Source of the DNA: Tretioscincus oriximinensis
Taxonomy: Eukaryota > Chordata > Lepidosauria > Squamata > Gymnophthalmidae
Direction of reading: 5' to 3'
Length of the DNA stretch: 64,000 nucleotides
NCBI GenBank assembly: GCA_022410635.1
Contig: JAJVDF010000263.1
Coordinates: 193,997-257,996, forward strand
The first letter of the stretch is position 1, and the number at the start of each line of letters is the position of its first letter. A program made the translations under genes and the position numbers. The notes under the pieces are model-generated. The model did no database searches and was not told the DNA's origin. It saw only the letters and a list, made by a program, of their open reading frames with translations. Shown here piece after piece: positions 11,791 through 21,004 of the stretch.

Positions 11791-12890
11791 ACACTGCAGG
11801 GAAGTATCATTATAATCCGTTGCAATATGATCCACTGGAAAATATTAATTAGCGCAATTAATGCTGTGGGAACTATCTTTATGATCCCCAGCCCTATGAT
11901 CCAGAGGCAAAATCTCTTAAAGCAAAACATTATATACTGAAGGAAAATAACTTATTCATCCCCAGCAATATGATCAGTGGCAGCAATATGATCAGTGGCA
12001 AAATATTTCCTAAATCATAACCTTAATGTTGCAGGAAATTAGCTTTATATTCCCCAGCCATCCAATCTAATGGCCAAATATTTATTAGAGCACAGTACTT
12101 AATGTTGAAGGAAATTATCCAACAACAACCACTATTCATTAAAGTAAGCAAATGATACTGAAGGAAATATCTCTATAATTACAGCAGTATGATCTGGTAG
12201 CAAATATCTAGCAAAGCCAAGAAAGCATTTTCTGCAGAAGGAAAGTGTCTTATAATCCCAGCAAATATTTATTAAAGTAAGGAAGTAATGCTGCCGGAAA
12301 ATATCTTTATAATACCGAGCAAAAGACCCAGTAGCGATTTTTTAAATTAAAGTGCAGCAATGAATGCTGGGGAAAATATTCTTATAATCCCAGCAATATT
12401 ACCAAGTAGCAACTATTTATTACAGCAACCCAATAAATGTAAAAGGAAAATTCTTTCCAAAATCCCAGCAATATAATCCAGTAGCCACTATTTATTAAAG
12501 CAAGCAGTAAACGCTGAAGGAAAATATTTTTATAATTGCAACAATATGTTCCAGTAGAAACTATTTATTATGTTCCAGTATGAACTATTTATTAGGCAAG
12601 GTAGGAAAATGTTTTTTAAAATCCCAGCAATATGATCCAGTAGCAAGTATTTAATAAAGCAAAGCAAGAAATGCTGAAATAAAATATTTTTATAATCAAA
12701 GCAATATGATGCAGGAGCAACAATTTATTAAGCATGGCAAGGTAAACTGAGGCGAAATATTTTTATACTCACAGCAATATAATCCAGTAGCAAGTATTTA
12801 TTAAGCCAAGGCAAATGCTGAAGTAAAATATTTCTATAATCCCAGCAATATGATCAGGAACCACAGTTTCTTAAGCCAAGAAGAAATGCT
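11790..12890. repeat. tandem array C, about 82-bp unit
   Basis: A dozen or so diverged units built on 'CAGCAATATGATCCAGTAGC', 'TATTTATTAAAGCAAGG', 'AATGCTGAAGGAAAATAT' and 'TTTATAATCC'. The units nearest the promoter end (12600-12890) look the least diverged. On the minus strand this array directly follows the TATA segment, so it would form the start of any transcript. Confidence 0.8.
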
Positions 12891-12900
12891 TTTATACCTT
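12887..12900 (-). promoter_or_regulatory. TATA box of the long R copy
   Basis: The minus strand reads 'GGTATAAAAGCATTTC', preceded by a GC-richer segment (12905-13040) that contains 'CTTCCGGGATGACAG' and 'CACTGCCCAGGAAGTGGGCG'. The same segment with a 'CATAAAAGC' box occurs at 20845-21000. Confidence 0.5.
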
Positions 12901-13048
12901 CTGTCATCCCGGAAGCTGTATCATCTCTCGCGCCCACTTCCTGGGCAGTGAGAAAGGAGACGGCTTCCTATAACATCTCCCTCTTCCCCAGCAGCAACAG
13001 TCAGCGCAGACGCAGACACGGCTGCAGCTGACTTCTTAATATTCCTGA

Positions 13049-13402
13049 GGCTGCGTGCTGTGACGAACACTCGGGCATACGTGTTAAGCATTTTTAGCAT
13101 TCCACCTGCAATAAACGGCATTGTTCCCAGAATAAACTATTGCCAGGATATTCAGATATCATTACAGAGAGCTCCCGTCCTCTCGCATCTGTGGCTGCGT
13201 GCATGCATGTGAACAAATTTGACGGCATGAGGATAAAACAACCGAGAACATGGCAGTTGTTTCTATAAGCTGCTGGGAGTTTAAAAAAAGCCTCAGTCTG
13301 CCTTGCGATGAGATTGAGGAGCGATGTTATGGAATGCACATGATTGCTATATTCTGGAATATAATTTTATAGTGGTTTTTACGTCATGGTGTGCACACAG
13401 CC
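13049..13402 (+). mobile_element. T3-family element, short copy
   Basis: The copy is 354 bp, starts GGCTGCGTG and ends GTGTGCACACAGCC, and is flanked by TGA on both sides (13046-13048 and 13403-13405). It carries the family's 'GATTGCTATATTCTGGAATA' block near its right end and 'AATAAACTATTGCCAGGATA' near the left. It lacks the foldback core of the 1-kb copies. It abuts the promoter end of the R element. Confidence 0.85.
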
Positions 13403-13564
13403 TGAGTCAGGGGCTGTTCCTCGAATGACATCTTGGGACCTTCCATGGATGTTGCCTTGTAGTTTTGTTGACAAAGATGCAGTAGCTACTACCTACTACT
13501 TTTCAGGCATTTTTAAAATTTCTTGTTTTCCAGAAGTCCACAAGGGAAACAAGCTTAATTAAAA

Positions 13565-13602
13565 GAAAGGAAGGAAGGAAGGAAGGAAGGAAGGAAGGAA
13601 GG
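13565..13602. repeat. (GGAA)n microsatellite
   Basis: About nine uninterrupted AAGG/GGAA tetranucleotides. Confidence 0.97.
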
Positions 13603-14690
13603 TGAATTTGCTAGAGTAAAAATGGAATCAAAAGGAAATGTGAAAAGGAGTAGAATATATAAAAGCTCTGAAAGTATTTTCAAACAGAACTATCAAAATC
13701 TTGTGGAAGCTGAAGTTTGCTAGCTTGCATTTAAGCTCTGAAAATGAGGCTAATTCAATGTAATGAGAGGTGAATAGTACTCAAGACCCTGCCTTTGCCA
13801 CAGGAGACATCTTACAAACAGTTTTGCTCTTTCAGTCATTAATTTTTTATGATGTTTAATAGGCCTGCAGTTGACAGAACTTCCTGGATGTTGATTAGCA
13901 TCATATTTTTCTCTCATTAATGTTGAATCTGATTAGCCCTCGTTAAAAGCATTTCATCTGATTCAGCAAACAGTATTGTTCTGATATTAGGAATTACAAG
14001 TTTACTTCATCTGAGGGAATAAAATGTTCACTTGTACAAAGCCTCCCACTGCACCTAGCAATTGAGTGTCTCTTGCCTACTTAAAATTCCCAAGGAAAAC
14101 AAACAGAAATTGTCAAGTGAATAATAACATAATAATGCATTACAGTTGACTTCTCCTGTTGACAACACTTAACTTTTGGGTTTAGACTAATGTGTATTTC
14201 ACAGAGCTGGTTGCAGGGTGGGTACTTCCACATAATCCCTTCTTAAACAAAGTAACTTTGTGTAAGTTTGGTAAAACTCTATTGTACCAATTATTTTAGT
14301 TATTTCAGAAGGATTGTCTTCTTGCCACTATAAAATAGTTTTTAAACAACATGTCCTTATACAGAAAGCCACTCACTGGTGTGTGTTCTACATTATAATA
14401 CCAAATGTATTATTCATTAGGAGCTAAGTCATCATCATCTATGTCTTTTCCCCCCTTTAGGTAGAACTGTGGTAATAAATAACAGAACTAGCTGTTACAT
14501 TCCAATATTATCCATAATGTACTTCTCTCTCTCTCTCTGTGTGTGTGCTTAATAACGATCTTCTAATGTTATGACAATATCCATTAGTGTGCTTGATGAC
14601 TCTTCCACATAAAAACCCAAATATTGACTGTCAAGAGTGAAGGTTTCTCACCTGCAATTGTGGCAATTTCTGCAGAGGATGTACGAGAGA
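13603..14690. other. no recognised repeat; possible conserved non-coding stretch
   Basis: Mostly single-copy-looking DNA. The part at about 13800-14110 is rich in ATTA/TAAT homeodomain-type cores ('CATTAATGTTGAATCTGATT') and free of obvious repeats, which is the look of conserved vertebrate non-coding elements, but this is only an impression. A (CT)n(GT)n run lies at about 14526-14549. Confidence 0.25.
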
Positions 14691-15165
14691 ACTATAGTCC
14701 CTTCCACACTAAATGGTAAATTGCAAAATGGGGTTTTAATCCAGCATAAAACAACCCCATTTGTTTACATTACCTCAAAATTCACAGCAGAGCTGGCAAG
14801 AGAAGGCCCAAGAAGAACTAGGAAGTTGCTACCACATGTGTGAGCCAGCTGTGATTTTCCCATTCTGGCTGGCATCATCTCATCTTCTCCAAGCCCTGCA
14901 GCAGCATGGCAGACACCAAGGGTTCCAGACAGCTTTCCGTTGGAAAGAGAGCAGCCTCTCCTGCAATTAAGGAACCTTTTCTTGGCTGGAACCTGGGAGG
15001 TCAATCGAAGTTGCCTTGTACTGTATGGCAAAGTCATGAAGTTGATCCTACTAATCCAGTAGGAAAACCGGGTCTGGAAGCAGCCTGTTTACTCTTCCCT
15101 CCCTTTAAAGTAGCAGAATGCTTTATGTGAGCAGTTTGATTATCCTGTTTGCCAAAATCACAGTC
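14691..15165. other. unclassified moderately GC-rich block
   Basis: GC content rises locally. Overlapping open frames of 68-90 residues on both strands show no domain. The start 'CCCTTCCACACTAAATGG' is reminiscent of DNA-transposon ends, but I could not find a complementary end. Confidence 0.25.
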
Positions 15166-15426
15166 AAGTAATCATCAGTGTAAATTTGATGGGTGAGAGT
15201 ACAGCTTCCTCTTCTACCATAATCAGCTATTATTTTGATATGAGATGGGAAAGGGTGCCTTCATCCCTCATGATTGCCGTTAAAATATACTTTCTTCTTC
15301 TCAATATAGTGAAGTGAAGTGTCTCCATTCAGGGTACAGTATAGTGTTCCACCCCAATAACATTTCCAGTGATATCAGAAAATGGAATTCTTCACATAAC
15401 TGTGCAGTTTAAATACCACAGTGACA

Positions 15427-15530
15427 TTTATTTATATTTATATCCCACCCTATACTTGAAGGTCTCAGGACAGCCAACAATAAAAATAACCATACACAAT
15501 TGACATTAAAAACAGTATAAAACAGTATCT
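15427..15530 (-). mobile_element. L2-type LINE or SINE 3' tail
   Basis: The minus strand reads '..CTTCAAGTATAGGGTGGGAT' followed by ATAAATA repeats, the 3' tail of squamate L2-like LINEs that also ends several SINEs. It lies downstream (in the minus sense) of the L2 reverse-transcriptase relic at 15905-16262 and may belong to the same insertion. Confidence 0.55.
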
Positions 15531-15904
15531 AGAAGTGGGAAGAGAAATAACATTTCTTCAACCAAAGGCCAGGTGCATCTACAGATATCTTCTAAAAGAA
15601 TACAGTGATGGTTCCATAGACTGGGAGCTATTGAGAATTAGGAAAAATGCTGTCAAGCACTAAGTTCCAAAATTGATGAGTCAATAACAAGGCAAGACCC
15701 AGTTTTGATAATGCAAAACAAACCACTTACAATTTAATTACATTAAATTTACACTGATTCCCTTTCTAATAGACGCACAACGTATACCCTACATAACATG
15801 GGCCCAGCTACAGGTCTTCTTGATCAGAGAGTCTGCTTAGGTTGAAGGTGAAAGAAGGAATGAATGTTCAGAGATCTTGGAGCCAAAAAATAACAAAAGA
15901 AGGG

Positions 15905-16262
15905 GCAATCCCAATCTTAAAGGGGCAGGTCATCAACCAGGGTGACCAAGCTGTTTCCATGCCATGACTGGGCCTGAAGCCAGATTAAAATAAGTCTAGA
16001 TAATCTGTTTCTTCCAAGCATGTTGAACAGCCATGGCCCTCTCCAGTATCTTGTCCAGGAAGGGTATGTTGGCCATTGGGCGGTGGTTGTTTAAGTCTTC
16101 CAGGTCCAGGGAAGGATTCTTGTGGAGAGGGTGCACCGTTGCCTCTTTAAGAGTCGGCAGAACCATTTCATCCCTCAAAGAAGCACTCACTACTCCCTGG
16201 ACCCACTCGGTCATAACCTGCTGACTGGTTTTTATCAGCCAGGAAGAGCAAGGATCCACTTA
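15905..16262 (-). pseudogene. L2-like LINE reverse-transcriptase relic
   Basis: An 87-residue open frame (15996-16259) contains the L2-type RT N-terminal signature 'LKEATVHPLHKNPSLD' followed by 'LNNHRPMANIPFLDKILERA', which corresponds to the 'NYRPVSNLPFLGKVLERV' region of active elements. The homologous frame continues past a stop into 'SGFRPSHGMETA' (about 15965-16000), corresponding to the 'QSGFRPGHGTETAL' block with the Q codon turned into TAA, and then shifts frame. The catalytic 'YADD' region is not visible. A decayed fragment. Confidence 0.85.
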
Positions 16263-16320
16263 TTGCAATATGGCAGGAAAAGAGTATGGGTTTAGTGCAA
16301 ATGCTGTGCTCTACCTTCAT

Positions 16321-16532
16321 ATTAAATCTTCAGTTTCAGAGAGATAGCCGTGTTAGTCTAGTAGAAAGTCCAGCAAAGGAGCTAGCAACACTTTGAAACT
16401 AACTTGAGAAAAGTGGGTGGCATAAGATGAACACCTGAAGAAGTAGACGTGTCTACGAAAGCTTATGCCACCCACTTTTCTCAAATTAGTCTCAAAGTGC
16501 TGCTAGCTCCTTTGCTGGACATTAAATCTTCA
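16321..16532. mobile_element. hairpin HP-SINE with 12-bp target duplication
   Basis: The element (16333-16520) is bounded by ATTAAATCTTCA on both sides (16321-16332, 16521-16532). It opens with 'TTTCAGAGAGATAGCCGTGT' and 'TAGTCTAGTAGAAA', then a 59-bp arm (16368-16426) whose reverse complement is 16462-16520. Between the arms lies the normal 3' end of the family read backwards ('GAAGTAGACGTGTCTACGAA'). The intact duplication shows the whole hairpin arrived in one event, probably by LINE-driven retrotransposition. Confidence 0.88.
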
Positions 16533-16534
16533 AT

Positions 16535-17018
16535 GAGTGACCACTGTTACGTATTCTAGATTCCACTAAACCACCGTGCAAATCCAGCTACAATATGCAG
16601 CAGCAGTGCATGGCAAATAAACAGTAAGGCACCATTTTAAGAGTGCATAAATATATAATAATAAAGGAAGAAACAATAGTAGAGAACATTTTGAACAGGT
16701 GTTTAGGTTTGATCCATCTTGCCCATTGATTTCCATGACTGAATGGTGCCTGTATGAATCAAGGCATCTTCTGTACTAATCACCACACTTTTTGAACACT
16801 AACTAGCCCTGTGTTGTAATTCTTTTTTCATCAGTCCTTGCTTTTGTTTTTCGTTTCTTAAGGGTAAAAGGATTTACATTTAATGGATGACCTAAACTAT
16901 CTCGGTCAATGGCTGGAGCTGAAAAATACCCTGATACAATCCCAGGTGAATAATATTGTCTCCAGAGGCTTAAGGGAGTACTTTACTTGCCCAGCACAGT
17001 TAAAGATGCAATAAGTTA
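16535..17018. other. no recognised feature
   Basis: Single-copy-looking AT-rich DNA. Confidence 0.4.
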
Positions 17019-17340
17019 ACACAGATAGTTAGAGGTTTCGGTGGTGGCATTAAACTCTGATCATTATTAATTATGTAAATTCTCTGTCTTCTTTCTGTCA
17101 GACTCCAGGAATAAAGTAAACANAAATGGATCAAACTGCTATTCAAGAGAAACTTTATGTTAATATTGCAAAGTGCATGGCAGGAGGTGGCAGTTACATT
17201 AATCTCTCAGGGACAGAAACCACCAGGAGCTCAAATATTATTAATTGTTACTCACTGGGTAACCAAGCAGGGGCCATTCATTATTCTTTAAACTTATTGC
17301 AGTGTTACCTTCAAGCTTTCATTAAGGTCATTGCTTAGGT
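17019..17340. other. candidate conserved non-coding element
   Basis: A repeat-free stretch with even base composition, several TAAT/ATTA cores ('CATTATTAATTATGTAAATT', 'AATATTATTAATTGTTACTC') and no coding character. The 70-residue frame at 17126-17338 has no motif. The texture resembles developmental enhancers; conservation cannot be tested here. Confidence 0.2.
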
Positions 17341-17786
17341 ACCATACGGTATTACTGGTTCTTTATTTATTAATAATATTTTTTAACCACCTCAAATCAT
17401 TTTCAAAGTTCAACAAATAAAGACTGAAATAAAATTAAGATTTTTTAAAAGAAAACCATACAATAAATCTTAAGTTTCTTTTGCAGCAAGGCCAGACTTT
17501 TTAAAATTAGTAAATGTCTTTTATTAATGAATATTGTAAGTTTTGTGTTGCAAGCAATTTCCAAACTCTATATAGGAAGATGCATCATGTACAATGATTG
17601 CATCTATGTTTAATTCCCCATTCAAATCTTCCATGGCATCTGCAAAATCTCTTTCTTTCCTTTTGATGATACACCTAGCTTTCACTTCTTAAAGTAATCA
17701 GTGATGAATAGCAATAATTTCATATTTTATCTCTATTTGTCTTCCAATTACTGACCTGAATCAACTATTACCCCTTCATATAGTCA
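17341..17786. other. no recognised feature
   Basis: AT-rich DNA leading into a microsatellite. Confidence 0.4.

Positions 17787-17867
<81 letters not shown>
17787..17867. repeat. (ATT)n microsatellite
   Basis: About 27 near-perfect ATT triplets, followed by a short (AGT)n run to about 17882. Confidence 0.97.
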
Positions 17868-17884
17868 AGTAGTAGTAGTAGTAT

Positions 17885-18224
17885 ATACTATATCTATAGT
17901 CTGTCCCATAGCAGTTGTTTCCTAAGCAGTTGTATTGCTTTATAAACCATTAATGCTAATTAATTGCTTGTATCACATGAATAAATGCTGGTGTTTAAAG
18001 TCTTGAATTTTTCCTGGAAAATTGAGCTGAAAAAGGCTAAAATGTCATCAGTGTATAATAGTTTATTTTGTAAACGATTAAAGTTATAATGATTAGAAAT
18101 GTGCTGACTGGTTAATTTTGAAACTGGGTCAAATCAATGAAGTGTTTTTACTAGTCTGAACTGAATAAAGTTGAACCACCACCTATTCAAACAGACTTTG
18201 CATTTGATCACTTTTTGTCCAGAC
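17885..18224. other. no recognised feature
   Basis: AT-rich DNA without recognisable repeats. Confidence 0.4.
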
Positions 18225-18541
18225 AGGCTTGGACAGCTCAGTTGTTAAGGAATCTGTCTCTCATCTGGGAGATGGGGTTTCGAAGCCCTGTGTCAGACGT
18301 GGGGAGGGGTGAGCACCTTCCAATAGCCTGTAGCTCTAGCCAACCCAGCTATTCGAAAGCATGAATTGCAAGAAATTGCAATTGAATGCAAGTAGATACA
18401 TGGGAACCACCACAACCTGGTGGGGAAGATAGAATGTAAGCCTTCGAGCAAAATACCCCTGTAAGCCGCTTTGCGTCCCTTTAAAAGGTGAGAAAAGTGG
18501 GGTATAAGAACCCAGTTCTTCTTCTTCTTCTTCTTCTTCTA
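18225..18541 (+). mobile_element. tRNA-derived SINE, Sauria-like, near full length
   Basis: The 5' part is tRNA-like: an A-box-like 'CAGCTCAGTTGT' and a B-box-like 'GTTTCGAAGCCC', the two internal RNA polymerase III promoter boxes. The body contains 'CCAATAGCCTGTAGCTCTAG' and 'ATTGCAAGAAATTGCAATTG'. The 3' end 'GTAAGCCGCTTTGCGTCCC' and 'GGTGAGAAAAGTGGGGTATA' is followed by a (TTC)8 tail. Best copy of this family in the window. Confidence 0.85.
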
Positions 18542-19331
18542 TAAGAAGGACCTATTAAATTTTTCTTTATTGATTTTTAAGAAAATGAACACATTTGAAT
18601 TAAACTGGATTTTAAAGTTTTATCTTTTTTTCCTTTAATAAAATGAAGAAGTTTGAATTGAACTAAGATGAGATTATTGAAAACAACTAATTTGGTTAGC
18701 ATATTTTTGGTTTGCACTCAGTGCAAATTGTATTCTTGCAAACAGTCTTTAGTTCAGTTAAATAAAACAATTAATTGATTGGATCTCTATAGGACATCAC
18801 TTTTATCCTTTTATCACTGAAACTTTTAGTGTGTGTTATTAAAATTATACAGTTTTTTTCTTAATTAAGAAAAAAATGTGTAATAAGAATGATAAGCTCT
18901 GAAGTTTCCCTCCCTCATCCAATGTTTCTATGTCACATATTTTGTGTGCAATTTTAGCAGTCTCAGAATAATTAGTCCCAATTCCTCATAGAAGCATTTA
19001 TAGACTTGAAAACCCAAGTAGTCTATAATGCTTTCCATTTATCCCATGATAATAAAAGTTGCACAGACCAGCATTAATATTGTGAACTCAGAGCTCTGTA
19101 TAGCTTGAGTGAATTTTGTATTGCTATGTCCTTCATAGTCTTCTCTATATTTTTACAAAATAGTAATTTTTAAAATGTTTTGGATATGCCATATTTTGCT
19201 GCGATCTTGACAAATTGTACAAGTTTAGCAAGGTCAGATTAGATTAATTTGAATTGTTCTGAAATGCACAGAGTACGCAAAATAATTCATAAAATGACCC
19301 TTTTGTTTTCAACAGAGAAATGATAGCAGTC
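18542..19331. other. no recognised feature
   Basis: AT-rich DNA; no repeat or gene recognised. Confidence 0.45.
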
Positions 19332-19334
19332 TCT

Positions 19335-19948
19335 GGCCATGTGCACACAGCATATTTCTACCTCGATCGGAGCAAGACGAGGAAGACTATAGCACATGGG
19401 TTAAGCATTGTTGAGCAGTCGTCCCATAGTAAACGCCATTTACCCCGGAATAAACTATTGCTTGGATAGTCAGGCATTGTTCTGGAGAGCCCCCAGATGG
19501 ATGTCTGGATGTTGCCTCCGGGATGGAGCAACAGACAGGACTCCCGAAATACCATTTGCAGGGCGTCATGAACAGGAGCATATTTTGCTTTCCTCTGTTC
19601 AGACTGCCCAGGTGCATCTGGTGGGTCTCTGTGTGAGACAGAATGCTGGACTTGATGGGCTGTGGCCTGACCCAGTATGGCTCTTCTTATGTTCTTTTGT
19701 TTTTATGTTCTCGTGTCTGTGATGGCATGCAGAGGAGGATGCAGGAGGATGAAACAACCGAGAATGCAACAGTTGTTTCCATAGGCTGCTGCAAGTTAAA
19801 AAAAGCCTCGGGTTCCATGTGATGAGATCACATAGCGATGTGAGGCATTGGCCACAGAATATAGATATTTCATGTGCACAGACACGTGATTGCTATATTC
19901 TAGAATGTAACTTTATACTGTTTTTTATGTTGTGGTGTGCCCGCAGCC
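19335..19948 (+). mobile_element. T3-family element interrupted by CR1
   Basis: Ends GGCCATGTGCACAC and GTGTGCCCGCAGCC, flanked by TCT on both sides (19332-19334, 19949-19951). Left and right halves align with the 13.0-kb copy ('AATAAACTATTGCTTGGATA', 'GATTGCTATATTCTAGAATG'). A CR1 3' end of about 215 bp is inserted between 'GGAGAGCCCC' and 'TCGTGTCTGTG', so the T3 copy is older than that CR1. Confidence 0.85.
19494..19712 (+). mobile_element. 5'-truncated CR1 3' end nested in T3
   Basis: Contains only the 3' UTR: 'GATGTTGCCTCCGGGATGGA', 'GACTTGATGGGCTGTGGCCT' and the terminal 'CTCTTCTTATGTTCTTTTG'. Closely similar to 5560-5757 and 46720-46915. Confidence 0.88.
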
Positions 19949-20017
19949 TCTATTTTAATTATAGAAAACATTTGATTATTGGATACATGTTATTCTTGAC
20001 TGATAGAATACAATACT

Positions 20018-21003
20018 TGCTGTGGAGGGAAGAGAAGGGAGACCACACATTTGTCAAGTGAACATATATATTTTATTAAATTACTAACAATAGCCAAAAT
20101 CCTAACGCAAACACACGAGATTAATTCAACCCCAAAATCTAACATTCAATGTAACCAGTGGTTGTATACAACATAACCCAGAAGAGGAGAGAATCATGTC
20201 TTGAGTAGAAGTGTGGCATGCATAGCAGCTTGGCAGCTGACCTTAGTCAGCCACTCAGCCTGACCTACAACCTTGGCCAGCATTCATGTTCAGCCACCCG
20301 GCCTGACCTGCAACCAGTGCCTGTGATGTGGCACCATCAGGGCGCCTGCTCTTCTCAGTGCGGCAGCTCCTGCCATTTCAGCTGCCAGCTCGGGCCTTCC
20401 TATTAGACCCCATGGACCATGACATTGGTCCCAGGCCACCCACTCTCCTGGTGGACCAGCTCCCATGGTCTAGGCACCCGAGCCTTCCAGCACCAGCACC
20501 AACCCACCCATTTTGTAGGTACTCACCAGAGGATTAAAGAGGCTTGTAAGGGCCTCCAAGAATCTGTCCTGTGTACAGCCCACCTCAGTGACTCCAAACA
20601 TGCGTTTGACCTACCCATCCCCAATGGTAGGCACACATGTTCGGAACCCTTTTAAGAAGGGCCCCCAAGCTATGAGGTAGTCATGAGGATACTTGTCTTC
20701 AGTGTTTTTGACTACTCTCAACCCGCCAAGCTGTGCCACCGCCAACCACACCTCTCACTGCCATGACTGAAAGAGAAGTGAAAAGAAAGGGAGGATAAGG
20801 GTGGGTTCACACATCCTGGACAAAAGAGGTGGATGGAGGCCGGCGGAGGGCTTTTATGTCCTCCGTTACCCCAGAAGCTGCATCACTCCTAGCACCCACT
20901 TCCTGGGCAGCGAGAATGAGGGTGGCTTTCAGATTGTCTCTTACTTTCCCCATCGGCAACTGCTGGTGCAGGCACAGCCGCATCTGCAACTGACTGGTTA
21001 AAA
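20018..21003 (-). mobile_element. R-family retroelement, compact copy
   Basis: On the minus strand a TATA-type box (20845-20864) is followed by a leader, an ATG near 20764 and about 700 bp shared with 8241-8940. An AATAAA signal lies at 20072-20077 and the 3' edge at about 20018 ('TGTGGTCTCCCTTCTCTTCC'). In place of the 4-kb of tandem arrays in the 8.2-13.0 kb copy there are only about 110 bp. The ATG opens just a short frame. No target duplication was recognised. Confidence 0.65.
20845..20864 (-). promoter_or_regulatory. TATA-like box within a dyad
   Basis: The minus strand reads GGAGG-ACATAAAAGC-CCTCC: a TATA-like core between 5-bp complementary arms. Position and context match the promoter of the long R copy. 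Confidence 0.4.
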
Positions 21004-21004
21004 A

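Larger units (their letters stand above)
8241..13045 (-). mobile_element. R-family retroelement, long copy with internal tandem arrays
   Basis: Read on the minus strand it starts with a TATA-box segment (12895-13045, closely similar to 20845-21000), passes through three consecutive tandem arrays (11790-12890, 10720-11790, 9780-10545), then about 500 bp of unique sequence. It ends in a roughly 700-bp block (8241-8940) shared with the copy at 20018-20735. An AATAAA signal lies on the minus strand at 8295-8300, close to the 3' end. No reverse transcriptase or other recognisable protein is encoded; two minus-strand frames (8993-9229, 9472-9732) match nothing I know. Class is undecided: a non-autonomous DIRS-like or LTR-less retroelement are both possible. 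Confidence 0.6.

Noticed and set aside
9780..12890. A CRISPR array
   Set aside because: The repeats are direct and contiguous with units of 75-107 bp, diverged, without spacers, in vertebrate DNA. They are minisatellite-like arrays.
18225..18310. A tRNA gene
   Set aside because: A and B boxes are present but the cloverleaf is not; it is the head of a SINE. The same applies at 26557 and 31440.
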